A stretch of DNA of 64,000 nt from Pedobacter sp. Leaf250 (GCF_920984735.1 NZ_CAKLBU010000003.1:124001-188000), one strand, 5' to 3'. Shown: positions 18,714 to 27,632, numbered from the stretch's first letter. The notes: a model not told the origin generated them from the letters alone. Translations and numbers: made by a program.

Positions 18714-18731
18714 CAACCAATCGTTTGTTTG
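18714..18731 (-). promoter_or_regulatory. Candidate TetR operator upstream of the efflux operon
   Basis: CAACCAATCGTTTGTTTG is an imperfect palindrome (7 of 9 half-site positions match), in the A-rich/T-rich half-site style of many TetR operators. It lies 30 bases before the TolC start. The assignment is by position and symmetry only. Confidence 0.4.
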
Positions 18732-18804
18732 ATACAATGTCGAAAAAACATTAAAAGAGGTTCGAATGGTGTGGTGATGTGATTTATTGTTTTTTATTAT
18801 AGTG

Positions 18805-19650
18805 TTATGTGTTGTCAGTCAGTTTATTATGGTTTTTAAAATTTCTAGGGCTATATCCGGTTTGCTTTTTGAAAAATTTCCCGAATGCGTATTGATCAGA
18901 AAACCCTAAGTCATCAGCAATGATGTTTAGAGGATTTTTGGAGTTGAGTAAAAGTCTCTTAGCCTCATTTAGCAAAGCATAGGATAGAAATTTTGTCGGG
19001 GGAGATTGCGTCGTCTCCCGAACACAGTTGGAAAGATATTTGACGGATATTAGAAGTTGATCAGCATAAAACTCCAAATCTTTATGATTTTTATAGTGCA
19101 TTGAAACCAATTCCAAAAACCTGATTGTGATCTCTTCCTTACGGGAATCAATTTGAGAATGGCTGAGCAGATTGGCCAACAACTTACCTGAAATCATATA
19201 AATAAGCGTAGTAAGCAAAGAAATTACCAGCTCATTCTTGAATTTTATGGTCTTATTGATATTAATATAATAATTAAGCTGTAATGCGACACTTTTGATG
19301 TTCTGAAATTCAGCTTCTCCAAAAAAAATAAGATTACCGGATCTTTCATTATTGCCTACCCTGTAAAGATCATATTTGTTAAAATTAAAGCTGATTTTGC
19401 TTCTGACTTTATCCTTGTCAAAAGATATCATGAAGGCCTTTATATCCAAGGACAAGCTTTTGACCTTATAAATGTATTCCGGATATATAAGCACTATGTT
19501 TCCTTTGTGATAAATATTACAGCTTTGTGTAGATTCAACTTCGATAGTTCCACCAAAGACGACAATAAAAGAAAAAAGATCCGGACGAAACGAGTCTCCA
19601 ATCTGTAGATTTTCGAGAAATTTTTTTTCGTCTAAAATATTTATCATCAT
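18805..19650 (-). CDS. AraC-family transcriptional regulator
   Basis: A 281-residue protein. The N-terminal ~130 residues look like a cupin-type effector domain (GDSFRPDLFSFIVVFGG). The C-terminal ~100 residues hold two helix-turn-helix motifs (LLISVKYLSNCVRE and IADDLGFSDQYAFGKFFKKQTGYSPRNFK). It lies directly upstream of, and in line with, the efflux operon, 120 bases before TolC, so it may activate that operon. It could equally serve the nearby HxlR/monooxygenase pair. Confidence 0.88.
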   Translation of the reverse strand: MMINILDEKKFLENLQIGDSFRPDLFSFIVVFGGTIEVESTQSCNIYHKGNIVLIYPEYIYKVKSLSLDIKAFMISFDKDKVRSKISFNFNKYDLYRVGNNERSGNLIFFGEAEFQNIKSVALQLNYYININKTIKFKNELVISLLTTLIYMISGKLLANLLSHSQIDSRKEEITIRFLELVSMHYKNHKDLEFYADQLLISVKYLSNCVRETTQSPPTKFLSYALLNEAKRLLLNSKNPLNIIADDLGFSDQYAFGKFFKKQTGYSPRNFKNHNKLTDNT

Positions 19651-19725
19651 ATACTATACACTTAAAGTTTAAAGTTCCGGAGTAAATAGATCGATCAAAT
19701 TGTTATTGAGTTTTGATATACCTTC

Positions 19726-20070
19726 CTACTGAGTAATCTTTTTCTGATGATTGATTCCCCATTCTTTTAGTGCTTCAATTATCGGTCTCAAAGTGTTGGC
19801 GTAAGGTGTCCACTTGTATGTAATCTTTACAGGATAACCATCAGTAACAATACGCTCAATTAATCTGTGCTTTTCCAATTCCTTTAATTCTTTCGCCATT
19901 GCCTTGGGCGAAATCCCGGGGATACTTTCTTGTATATCCGTAAATCTCTCATTGCCTACCCCCACAGAAATGATGATGGGTAATTTCCATTTTCCGTTGA
20001 TCACATCCAATGCATCACGCACCGGTTTAACTGTGTCTAAACAAGACAAGTAAGATTTATTTCCAGCCAT
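19726..20070 (-). CDS. HxlR-family winged-helix transcriptional regulator
   Basis: A 114-residue protein with the HxlR plan: Cys near residue 10 (CLDTVKPVRD), DVINGKWK, the IPGISPKAMAKELKELE recognition region and a C-terminal YANTLRPIIEALKEWG helix. It is divergent from the flavin monooxygenase at 20178 (107 bases between starts), the standard geometry for a regulator controlling its neighbour. It is about two thirds identical to the HxlR protein at 998-1342, which also sits beside a luciferase-like monooxygenase. Confidence 0.92.
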   Translation of the reverse strand: MAGNKSYLSCLDTVKPVRDALDVINGKWKLPIIISVGVGNERFTDIQESIPGISPKAMAKELKELEKHRLIERIVTDGYPVKITYKWTPYANTLRPIIEALKEWGINHQKKITQ

Positions 20071-20140
20071 ATTAATTTCATTTTATATAAAAATCACTTT
20101 CCTTTAGTAAACTGCTATACAAATTAAAGCATTATTTATT

Positions 20141-20148
20141 TAACTTTG
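20141..20148 (+). promoter_or_regulatory. Candidate -7 element for the monooxygenase operon
   Basis: TAACTTTG matches the Bacteroidota TAxxTTTG -7 consensus, 29 bases before the ATG at 20178, inside the 107-base divergent region shared with hxlR. A matching -33 element is not obvious. Confidence 0.45.
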
Positions 20149-20177
20149 CAAAGCAATTTCTAAAAAAGTTTAAAATT

Positions 20178-21503
20178 ATGAATACAAACAATAAAATGCT
20201 GATTGGTATGCACTTCGGAAACGGCTACGGTTCTCAAGCGGGGTCGTGGCGTATGCCGGGAGTAAATCCAGAAAGCTTCACCAGTTTTGACGAAAAAGTA
20301 AAACACGCTAAGGCAGCTGAACGTGGTAAATTTCAATTTTTATTCTTACCAGACTTCCCCGGTGCATTATTGAATGATGTTGAGACTGAATCGCCAAACT
20401 TTAATCTGGACGTGATGATGACCCTTGCCGCAGTGGCGAGAGAAACGGAATACATTGGTTTGGTAGCAACCGGTTCTACCACCTTTAATGAACCTTATAA
20501 CCTGGCTAAACAATTTAAAGCGTTGGATATTATGAGCCATGGCAGAGCAGGATGGAACGCCATTACTTCGAGTAGCGGAGATGTGGCTGCAATTTATGGT
20601 AAAAGACTTCCCTCGAGCGTGGAACGTTATGGTCAGGCCCACGAGGTTATACAGCTCATACAGTCGCTTTGGGGCAGTTGGGGAAAAAACGCCTGGGTAC
20701 ACAACCAAGAGACAGGTCAGTTTGCGCATCGCGACCAAATTACTACGATTGATTTTAAAGGGAAATATGTTAGTTCAAGAGCATCCCTTCATATTCCGCC
20801 CTCAGAGCAAGGTCAACCCATTATTTTCCACGCAGGTGGAAGTCCGAATGCCCACGAATTGGCAGGACGTTTTGCCAACGTAGTGATTGGTGCTACATTT
20901 TCCATCGAAGATGCACGGGCTCAACGGAATGCGTTCAGGGAATCTGCAAAAAGCTTTGGGCGTAATCCCGATGAGATAAAATATATTCCCGGCTTGATGA
21001 CCACTATTGCAAAGGACAAACGCACGGCACTCGACCGCCGAATTCAGTTATCAGGCCATCAATTCCCTCAAAGAATTGGGTATTTACAACAAATGTTGGG
21101 CATTCCATTGAGTGTTTCGGCATTGGACAAACCGATTTCAACAGCATTGTTAAACAGTGCCCGCCCATCGCTATATGACCCTCGTTCTCTAAACGCATTG
21201 AAAATTGCAAAAGAAGGCTGGAGTCTCCGTGATATTTTGGCTCATGGTGTTATCGATTATCATCCCGTAATTGTGGGGCCAGGTATCGAAGCGGCAGATC
21301 ATATGCAGAAATGGTTTGAAGCTGGTGCAGCTGATGGATTTTGGCTTTCACCGGATGTTTATGTAGATGGAATCGACGCTTTTGTGGACGAGGTAGTTCC
21401 TGTTTTGCAACAGCGTGGAATTTTTCATCAGGAGTATGAAGGGAAAACTTTAAGGGAAAACATCGGTGCCCCAGAGCAATATGGAATTGATCCTCGTGTA
21501 TAA
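20178..21503 (+). CDS. NtaA/SnaA/DmoA-family FMN-dependent monooxygenase
   Basis: A 441-residue protein matching the nitrilotriacetate/dimethylsulfide monooxygenase branch of luciferase-like enzymes. It has HFGNGYGSQAGSWRMPG at the N-terminus, RAEWN-like GRAGWNAITSSSGDVAA (about 118-134), FKGKYVSSRASLHIPPSEQGQPIIFHAGGS (about 192-220) and a C-terminal GAADGFWLSPDVY (about 381-393). These enzymes need FMNH2 from a partner reductase. The next gene encodes a NAD(P)-binding protein 18 bases downstream, so the pair may form a redox unit. Substrates in the family range from aminopolycarboxylates to thioethers and heterocycles. Confidence 0.9.
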   Translation: MNTNNKMLIGMHFGNGYGSQAGSWRMPGVNPESFTSFDEKVKHAKAAERGKFQFLFLPDFPGALLNDVETESPNFNLDVMMTLAAVARETEYIGLVATGSTTFNEPYNLAKQFKALDIMSHGRAGWNAITSSSGDVAAIYGKRLPSSVERYGQAHEVIQLIQSLWGSWGKNAWVHNQETGQFAHRDQITTIDFKGKYVSSRASLHIPPSEQGQPIIFHAGGSPNAHELAGRFANVVIGATFSIEDARAQRNAFRESAKSFGRNPDEIKYIPGLMTTIAKDKRTALDRRIQLSGHQFPQRIGYLQQMLGIPLSVSALDKPISTALLNSARPSLYDPRSLNALKIAKEGWSLRDILAHGVIDYHPVIVGPGIEAADHMQKWFEAGAADGFWLSPDVYVDGIDAFVDEVVPVLQQRGIFHQEYEGKTLRENIGAPEQYGIDPRV

Positions 21504-21521
21504 TCAAAACAAAAAATCATT

Positions 21522-22283
21522 ATGAAAATAGGAATAATAGGTACCGGCGCAATAGGCGGTACGATCGCAAAAAAAATGGCCTCAGCTGGTCATACCGTAA
21601 AAATTAATAATTCAGGTGACTTGGACAAACTAAATGCCCTTGCTGAAGAGTTGGGCGTAATAGCCGCAGATCAGAAAGAGGTAGTGAAAGATGTCGATGT
21701 TATCATTTTATCTGTACCAACCATAGCAATCCCGACTTTACCCAACGATTTGTTTGCGGAAGTTCCGGAAAATGTAATTGTGGTTGATACTTCCAATTAT
21801 TATCCGTTCCGAGATGCTGATATTGAAGAGATCAAAAACGGAAAAGTAGAAAGTGTCTGGGTATCTGAGCAACTGGGAAGACCCGTGATAAAAGCTTTTA
21901 ATAACCTATTGGCTGAAACACTTGCCAGCGGAGGTAAAAATCCCGATGCTGAAGACAGAATTGCAATGGCTGTAGCCGGCGATGATGCAGCGGCAAAAAA
22001 AATTGTCGCCGGATTGGTTAATGATGCCGGTTACGACGTCGTTGATTCAGGTAGTCTTTCAGAATCCTGGAGGCACCAACCGGGAACGCCGGCGTACTGT
22101 ACAGAATTGGACACCGAGGAATTAAAACAGGCATTGGCAGATGGCGTGAAGGAAGAGGCACCTGTTAAAAGAGATAAAGCAATTAAAGAACTTTCTGCAA
22201 TGACATCTTATCCATCTCACGCCGATGTTGTAAAATTTAACAGAGCACTGTTTTCAAAGAACCCTAAATCAGAGAAGATATAA
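21522..22283 (+). CDS. NADP-binding oxidoreductase, F420-dependent-reductase-like fold
   Basis: A 253-residue protein starting with a Rossmann dinucleotide site (KIGIIGTGAIGGTIAKKMASAGH, GxGxxG at about residues 7-12) and the layout of the NADP oxidoreductase/F420-dependent family, including VIKAFNNLLAETLASGG (about 123-139) and VAGDDAAAKKIV. Bacteroidota are not known to make F420, so an NADPH-linked activity is more likely. It is placed in an operon with the flavin monooxygenase (18-base gap) and a GH3 gene (21-base gap). A degenerate copy of its 3' end lies at 24843-24911. Confidence 0.85.
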   Translation: MKIGIIGTGAIGGTIAKKMASAGHTVKINNSGDLDKLNALAEELGVIAADQKEVVKDVDVIILSVPTIAIPTLPNDLFAEVPENVIVVDTSNYYPFRDADIEEIKNGKVESVWVSEQLGRPVIKAFNNLLAETLASGGKNPDAEDRIAMAVAGDDAAAKKIVAGLVNDAGYDVVDSGSLSESWRHQPGTPAYCTELDTEELKQALADGVKEEAPVKRDKAIKELSAMTSYPSHADVVKFNRALFSKNPKSEKI

Positions 22284-22304
22284 AAATTTAAAAGAGCGTG
22301 AAAA

Positions 22305-24698
22305 ATGAAAAATAATAATACGACCTTAACTGAACGCTTTCAGAAGGCAAAAAAATCAGGATTATTTCTGACACTATTGGCTGTATCAACTTTTGCAAAT
22401 GCTCAAACAAGTAATAAAATGCTTACAGAAAATAAAAGAATAGACGCCATTATTAAGCAAATGACCAATGAAGAGAAAGTTGACATCCTCATTGGCGTAG
22501 GTATGCCCGGAACTCAAATTATGACTGATAGTGGTCCCTTTGGAGATTTAAAGGAGAGTTCGGTTCCAGGTTCTGTGGGCGGGACTGGCTCTATCTCTCG
22601 TTTCGGGATTCCGGCAACAATCTTTGTGGATGGACCAGCTGGTTTGAGAATTGAACCAAAGCGAAAGAATGATTCAAAAACATACTACGCAACCGCTTTC
22701 CCCGTAGGCACGGCTTTAGCTTCTACCTGGAACAAATCTTTGTTGGAAGAAGTAGGAAAAGCAATGGGAAATGAAGTGAAAGAATATGGTGCAGATATAT
22801 TATTATCGCCCGCTTTAAATATTCAAAGAAATCCTTTGAACGGAAGAAATTTTGAGTATTATTCTGAAGACCCGTTAGTTTCAGGGAAAACCGCTGCCGC
22901 AATAGTAAATGGAATCCAGTCTCAGGGCGTAGGAACGTCGATTAAACATTTTGCAGCAAATAACCAGGAAACCAATCGTTTAACAGTCAACGCACACGTT
23001 TCAGAAAGGGCAATGAGAGAATTATACTTAAAGGGTTTTGAAATTGTAGTTAAAGAATCTCAGCCCTGGACGGTAATGTCTTCCTACAATAAACTGAACG
23101 GAATATATACTTCTGAAAACAAGGATCTTCTAACCCAGGTTTTAAGAAACGAATGGGGTTACAAAGGTATTGTAATGACAGATTGGTTTGGTGGTTTCCC
23201 TGGGTATGAAACTATTAAAGAAGGCAAAATATCAGATGTAACAGCCCAAATGAATGCTGGAAATGATCTGATCATGCCTGGAATCCCAAAGCAGAAAAAA
23301 GCCCTTTTAGCTGCTTTAGATTCCGGGAAATTACCTCAAGAAGTTGCCAATCTTAATGTAAAAAGAATTTTGGAATACATTTTCAAAACCCCCACGTTCG
23401 CTCAATACAAATACAGCAACAGGCCAAACTTAGCTAAAAACGCGGAGACTACAAGAAAGGCTGCAACCGAGGGAATGGTTTTGTTGAAAAATGAAAAAAA
23501 TAGCTTGCCTTTTGCCAACAAACAAAAAGAAATTGCTCTTTTCGGTGTAACGTCTTATGCCTGGATTACCGGCGGAACAGGAAGCGGAAGTGTGAATAAC
23601 AGACACACAGTTTCCTTGCTTGAAGGACTAATTGCGGCAGGTTACAAGCTTGACCAAGAACTGGTTGGCCAATACAAGCCGTTTGCTGAAAAACAGGAAG
23701 CAGCTCAAAAAGAGAAAATAAAACAAGGGGGTCTCCTGACACTTCCCGGTAGATTGTCAGAATTAAAAATGACAGACGATTTTATCGCTAAAAAAGCAGA
23801 ATCTTCCGAAATTGCTTTCGTTACTTTAGGAAGAAACTCTGGAGAGGGAGGTGACAGAGCAATAGAAAACGACTTTAATTTGGCCACAGAGGAGGTGGAA
23901 ATGCTTAATAGACTCTCCAAGGCTTTCCACGCAAAGGGGAAAAAAGTAGTAGTCATTCTGAATATTGGCGGGGTAATAGAAACCGCTTCCTGGAAGGATA
24001 AGGTAGACGCTATTTTATTGGCGTGGCAACCAGGACAAGAGGGCGGACATTCTGTTGCAGACGTAATTTCCGGAACAGTAAACCCTTCGGGAAAACTGGC
24101 AATGAGCTTCCCGGTAAATTATGCCGACCACTTTTCAGCCAAAAACTTCCCTGGTACTCCTGCCGATAATCCAAAAGAGGTGATATACGAAGAAGGGGTT
24201 TATGTAGGCTATCGTTATTTTAATACTTTCAATATAAAACCGTCCTTTGAATTCGGATTTGGAAAATCTTACACAGATTTCGTTTACACCAATATGAAAA
24301 CAAATTCTAACATTTTTAGTGATAAACTTGAAGTAAGTGTTGAGGTGAAGAATGTAGGAAAAGTTAACGGGAAAGAAGTCGTTGAATTGTATCTCTCTGC
24401 GCCAAACAAATCTATCGATAAACCGAAATCTGAGTTAAAAGCGTATGCAAAAACCAAAGATTTGAAACCCGGCGAATCTCAAACCATTAAATTTACTTTA
24501 AATCCTAAAGATTTAGCTTCATATATCTCTTCGAAAAGTGCCTGGATTGCTGAAGCAGGAAATTACACCATCTCAATAGGGGCTTCATCTTTAGACCTAA
24601 AAACAAGCAAAGAGTTTTCTCTTGCTAATGAATTAATTGCAGAAAAAGTTCAACAAGTTTTTTCTGCAGACAAGAAATTTGAAGATATAAAACCTTAA
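22305..24698 (+). CDS. Glycoside hydrolase family 3 (beta-glucosidase-like), secreted
   Basis: A 797-residue protein with a signal peptide (about 17-35, FLTLLAVSTFANAQ). It has the GH3 N-terminal barrel with KHFAANNQETNR (about 216-227) and the nucleophile region GIVMTDWFGG with D293. A C-terminal alpha/beta sandwich follows (GEGGDRAIEN, about 517-526), then an FN3-like tail (about 665-775, DKLEVSVEVKNVGKVNGKEVVELYLS). Length and order are normal for bacterial beta-glucosidases/xylosidases. Its position 21 bases behind the reductase and monooxygenase genes is unusual and suggests release of an aglycone that is then oxidised. It is bracketed by the intact and the decayed copies of the reductase 3' end, a sign of rearrangement. 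Confidence 0.93.
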   Translation: MKNNNTTLTERFQKAKKSGLFLTLLAVSTFANAQTSNKMLTENKRIDAIIKQMTNEEKVDILIGVGMPGTQIMTDSGPFGDLKESSVPGSVGGTGSISRFGIPATIFVDGPAGLRIEPKRKNDSKTYYATAFPVGTALASTWNKSLLEEVGKAMGNEVKEYGADILLSPALNIQRNPLNGRNFEYYSEDPLVSGKTAAAIVNGIQSQGVGTSIKHFAANNQETNRLTVNAHVSERAMRELYLKGFEIVVKESQPWTVMSSYNKLNGIYTSENKDLLTQVLRNEWGYKGIVMTDWFGGFPGYETIKEGKISDVTAQMNAGNDLIMPGIPKQKKALLAALDSGKLPQEVANLNVKRILEYIFKTPTFAQYKYSNRPNLAKNAETTRKAATEGMVLLKNEKNSLPFANKQKEIALFGVTSYAWITGGTGSGSVNNRHTVSLLEGLIAAGYKLDQELVGQYKPFAEKQEAAQKEKIKQGGLLTLPGRLSELKMTDDFIAKKAESSEIAFVTLGRNSGEGGDRAIENDFNLATEEVEMLNRLSKAFHAKGKKVVVILNIGGVIETASWKDKVDAILLAWQPGQEGGHSVADVISGTVNPSGKLAMSFPVNYADHFSAKNFPGTPADNPKEVIYEEGVYVGYRYFNTFNIKPSFEFGFGKSYTDFVYTNMKTNSNIFSDKLEVSVEVKNVGKVNGKEVVELYLSAPNKSIDKPKSELKAYAKTKDLKPGESQTIKFTLNPKDLASYISSKSAWIAEAGNYTISIGASSLDLKTSKEFSLANELIAEKVQQVFSADKKFEDIKP

Positions 24699-24842
24699 AA
24701 ATTGTCATAAAACCATTTTGTCACAAATTAGCTGTTATCAATCGGAATATTTATTACAGGCATAATGAGCTGTGCGAATAAAAAAAAGGAATGCCCATTT
24801 GATTTAGATCAGGCAACTGCTGAATTTCTGCAATAACAGGAC

Positions 24843-24911
24843 TATCCATTTTATACGGATGTTATTAAATTTAACAGCGCATTGTTTTCAAATAACCCTA
24901 AATCAGCATAA
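24843..24911 (+). pseudogene. Degenerate duplicate of the 3' end of the reductase gene at 21522-22283
   Basis: The reading YPFYTDVIKFNSALFSNNPK, then S-A-stop, parallels the intact reductase end YPSHADVVKFNRALFSKNPK at 22209-22268, with about 16 of 21 residues and most bases the same. No start or upstream part of the gene is present. It marks an old duplication, or a break point around the GH3 gene. Confidence 0.8.
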
Positions 24912-24977
24912 AATATAAAATTTTTGGCAACTAGCATTTCGTTAAAATGTTTCATTATTGCCTACTTCTGTATCACT

Positions 24978-25005
24978 ATTGTACCCAATAAACTCCATAA
25001 TTTTG
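24978..25005 (+). promoter_or_regulatory. Candidate promoter of the SDR gene at 25030
   Basis: TATTG at about 24978-24982 and TAATTTTG at 24998-25005 resemble the -33 and -7 elements of Bacteroidota promoters. The -7 box ends 24 bases before the ATG. Confidence 0.4.
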
Positions 25006-25029
25006 GCTACATCAATTAGTTAAAAAATA

Positions 25030-25848
25030 ATGGCGAAGACAATTTTTATAACAGGAGCATCACGCGGATTTGGAAGGATTTGGACAGAATCATTCCTGAA
25101 ACGTGGTGATAATGTAGTGGCAACAGTTCGTAATCTTGATGCGTTAACCGTTTTGACAAAAGAATTCCCAACAAGTTTATTGGTGATAAAATTGGATGTT
25201 ACGGATAAAAAAGCAAGTTTTGAAGCAATTCAAACTGCAAATAAACATTTTGGAGCAATCGATGTATTGATCAACAATTCCGGTTATGGTCACATTGGCG
25301 CTATTGAAGAATTGAGCGAACAAGATGTAAGGACACAGTTTGAAACCAATGTGTTAGGATCCCTATGGACTATTCAGGCTGTTTTGCCTATTATGCGAGA
25401 GCAGAAATCAGGGCAAATTATTCAACTTTCAAGTGCATTGGGTATAAATACGGTTTCCCTTATGGGACTCTACAGTGCGTCTAAGTTTGCAGTTGAAGGT
25501 CTTACCGAAACGCTCGCAGGTGAAGTAAGCGGTTTTGGTATCAAGGTTACCATACTGGAACCGGGAGGCTACTCTACAGATTTCTTCGGCACCAATTCCC
25601 TTGCGTTGAGTGAAGCAATACCTGCTTATGAAGTCATACGAAAAGATTTTTATGCGCACGCCGATCACCAGGATTCGGGTAAGCCTGAGGCAACTGTCCA
25701 AGCTATCCTTAGTCTGGTAGATGCGGAGAATCCACCACTGCGGTTAACTTTGGGTAAAGTTGCTTTACCTTGGATAAAACATACTTACGAAGAACGTCTT
25801 AAGACGTGGGAATCATGGCAGGATGTATCTACAGCAGCACATGGTTAG
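25030..25848 (+). CDS. Short-chain dehydrogenase/reductase (classical SDR)
   Basis: A 272-residue protein with the cofactor motif TGASRGFGR (about 8-16), a NNSGYG variant of the NNAG motif, and the catalytic YSASK (Y148, K152). The Arg after the first Gly suggests NADP preference. Members of this subgroup reduce or oxidise small carbonyl compounds. An AraC-family gene starts 61 bases downstream in the same direction, a pattern repeated at 27891/28794 and, divergently, at 29990/31039. Confidence 0.92.
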   Translation: MAKTIFITGASRGFGRIWTESFLKRGDNVVATVRNLDALTVLTKEFPTSLLVIKLDVTDKKASFEAIQTANKHFGAIDVLINNSGYGHIGAIEELSEQDVRTQFETNVLGSLWTIQAVLPIMREQKSGQIIQLSSALGINTVSLMGLYSASKFAVEGLTETLAGEVSGFGIKVTILEPGGYSTDFFGTNSLALSEAIPAYEVIRKDFYAHADHQDSGKPEATVQAILSLVDAENPPLRLTLGKVALPWIKHTYEERLKTWESWQDVSTAAHG

Positions 25849-25909
25849 TGCAAAATAAACAGGAACACAATTCAGATTCTCTAGATTGCGCCTTTATTAT
25901 TCTAACAAT

Positions 25910-26806
25910 ATGGAACATTATCACAAAATAAGCGACCTGCACGAGGCCCTCGGTGTCAAGCCTCCGGAGCATCCACTCTTTAGTGTGACATACGGAGAAC
26001 GGGACAGCTGTGACGGCAATAGTATACTCGAATTTTCTTCGGCATTTTACATCATAGGATTTAAGAAGCTTAAATCGGGAAGCATGCAATACGGGAAAAC
26101 AAAATATGACCATGACCGTGGTTCGATGTCATTTGTAAAGCCCCGGCAGAAAGTCGTTTTTAAAAATGTGGAGCTAGAGGAAAAGGGATTTCTAATTATG
26201 ATTCATGAAGACTTTTTATCGGGGACATCTCTTTATAATGAAATAAGGAAATATAGTTATTTTGATTATGAGGTCAATGAGGCTTTGCACCTTTCCCCCG
26301 CAGAAGAGGATATTATCTGGAATCTGTATTTCAGCATCGAAAAAGAGTATAAAAATAATACGGATGAATTAAGTAAATCTATTATGATGAGTCATCTGGA
26401 TTCCATGCTAAAATATGCGCAGCGCTTTTATAAAAGACAGTTTATCAATCGCACAGAATTAACTGGTTCGACATTGACAAAGTTCAATGCATTACTCGCT
26501 GCTCATTTTGAAGAACGTAGAACCAAAGATCTCGGCTTACCCACAGTGGCTTTGATGGCAGAAAAGTTAAATATATCTTCCCGCTATTTAACCGATATCC
26601 TAAAACAGGAAACAGGAAAAACAGCCTTGGAGCTGATTCATCTTTTCTTAATCGGCGAGGCAAAAAATCTGTTAAGCGAAGGCGAACTCAATATTTCCGA
26701 AGTTTCGTATTTGCTTGGTTTCGAAAACAGCACTTATTTTTCGCGTCTTTTTAAAAAAGAAGTAGGGATTACTCCCAACCAATTCAAAGGAAGCTTTTTG
26801 AACTAA
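25910..26806 (+). CDS. AraC-family transcriptional regulator
   Basis: About 298 residues from the ATG at 25910. The frame is open from a TTG at 25886, but those eight residues (RLYYSNN) match nothing and the family usually begins at the ATG. It has an N-terminal cupin-like sensing domain and two C-terminal helix-turn-helix motifs (PTVALMAEKLNISSRYLTDILKQ and ISEVSYLLGFENSTYFSRLFKKEVGITPNQFK). It is placed between two SDR genes and is likely to control one or both. Confidence 0.9.
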   Translation: MEHYHKISDLHEALGVKPPEHPLFSVTYGERDSCDGNSILEFSSAFYIIGFKKLKSGSMQYGKTKYDHDRGSMSFVKPRQKVVFKNVELEEKGFLIMIHEDFLSGTSLYNEIRKYSYFDYEVNEALHLSPAEEDIIWNLYFSIEKEYKNNTDELSKSIMMSHLDSMLKYAQRFYKRQFINRTELTGSTLTKFNALLAAHFEERRTKDLGLPTVALMAEKLNISSRYLTDILKQETGKTALELIHLFLIGEAKNLLSEGELNISEVSYLLGFENSTYFSRLFKKEVGITPNQFKGSFLN

Positions 26807-26852
26807 CAACAGCAGTTTCTTATAAACCAATTTCAAATTAAAAACAATAAAA

Positions 26853-27611
26853 ATGATAAATAAAATAGCATTAATAACAGGCGCAAGCCGTGGATTGGGT
26901 AAGGATTCAGCTTTACAATTGGCGAAAAAAGGATTTGATATCATCCTGACCTATCAAACTAAAAAAGAAGCTGCTGACGAAGTAGTAAAAGAAATCGAAA
27001 CTTTAGGGCAAAAAGCATTTGCTTTACCTTTGGATATTTCTTCAACAGCGGGTTTTGACCAGTTTGTGAACGAAGTGAAAGATATTTTGGATACCCAATT
27101 TTCTGCTGCAAAATTAGATGCATTGGTAAACAATGCAGGTATTGGAATAAACAAGAGCTTCGAAACGATGACGGAAGAAATTGTGGACGCAATGACAAAT
27201 ATTCATTTCAAAGGGCCTTACTTCTTAACTCAAAAATTATTACCCTTGCTAAATGATGGAAGTAGTATCGTTAACGTTTCTTCAGGCTTGGCCAGATTTT
27301 CATCTCATGGATATTCTGCTTATGGTGCTATGAAAGCGGCACTTGATGCATTATCCAGATACCAGGCTTTGGAATTGGGAATTAGAAAAATAAGGGTCAA
27401 TGCGCTTGCCCCGGGTGCAATTGAAACAGATTTTGATGGTGGAGTTGTTCGTGATATGTCGGATGTAAATAAATATTTAGCTTCAGAAGCAGCTTTAGGA
27501 AGAGTTGGTTTGCCAGATGATATTGGAAGTGTGATAGCTTTCCTTTGTTCAGATGATTCCAAATGGATTAATGCACAACGCATAGAAGTATCCGGCGGAT
27601 ATAGAATATAG
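26853..27611 (+). CDS. Short-chain dehydrogenase/reductase (classical SDR)
   Basis: A 252-residue protein with TGASRGLGKDSA (cofactor loop, about 8-19), NNAGIG (about 91-96), an active-site Y157/K161 (YGAMK) preceded by NVSSG, and a C-terminal ALGRVGLPDDIGSVIAFLCSDDSKWINAQRIEVSGGYRI typical of FabG-like SDRs. It is followed by a clean terminator at 27633-27665, so it ends a transcription unit that may begin at 25030 or 25910. Confidence 0.92.
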   Translation: MINKIALITGASRGLGKDSALQLAKKGFDIILTYQTKKEAADEVVKEIETLGQKAFALPLDISSTAGFDQFVNEVKDILDTQFSAAKLDALVNNAGIGINKSFETMTEEIVDAMTNIHFKGPYFLTQKLLPLLNDGSSIVNVSSGLARFSSHGYSAYGAMKAALDALSRYQALELGIRKIRVNALAPGAIETDFDGGVVRDMSDVNKYLASEAALGRVGLPDDIGSVIAFLCSDDSKWINAQRIEVSGGYRI

Positions 27612-27632
27612 TAGATTTCAAGTATAGGAGAG

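Larger units (their letters stand above)
24699..25029. other. Intergenic region with decayed coding remnant
   Basis: There is no intact gene here. It contains a short open stretch (24765-24836, 23 codons, no recognised family), the reductase 3'-end relic (24843-24911) and the candidate promoter of the next gene (24978-25005). Confidence 0.6.

Noticed and set aside
20367..20738. 123-codon minus-strand open frame
   Set aside because: It is contained in the flavin monooxygenase gene and matches no family.
21522..22283. True F420-dependent enzyme
   Set aside because: The fold resembles F420-linked NADP oxidoreductases, but no F420 biosynthesis gene is visible and Bacteroidota are not known to make F420; the name is kept only as a fold description.
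24765..24836. 23-codon open stretch starting with MSCANKKK
   Set aside because: It is too short, has no family match and lies in a decayed intergenic region.
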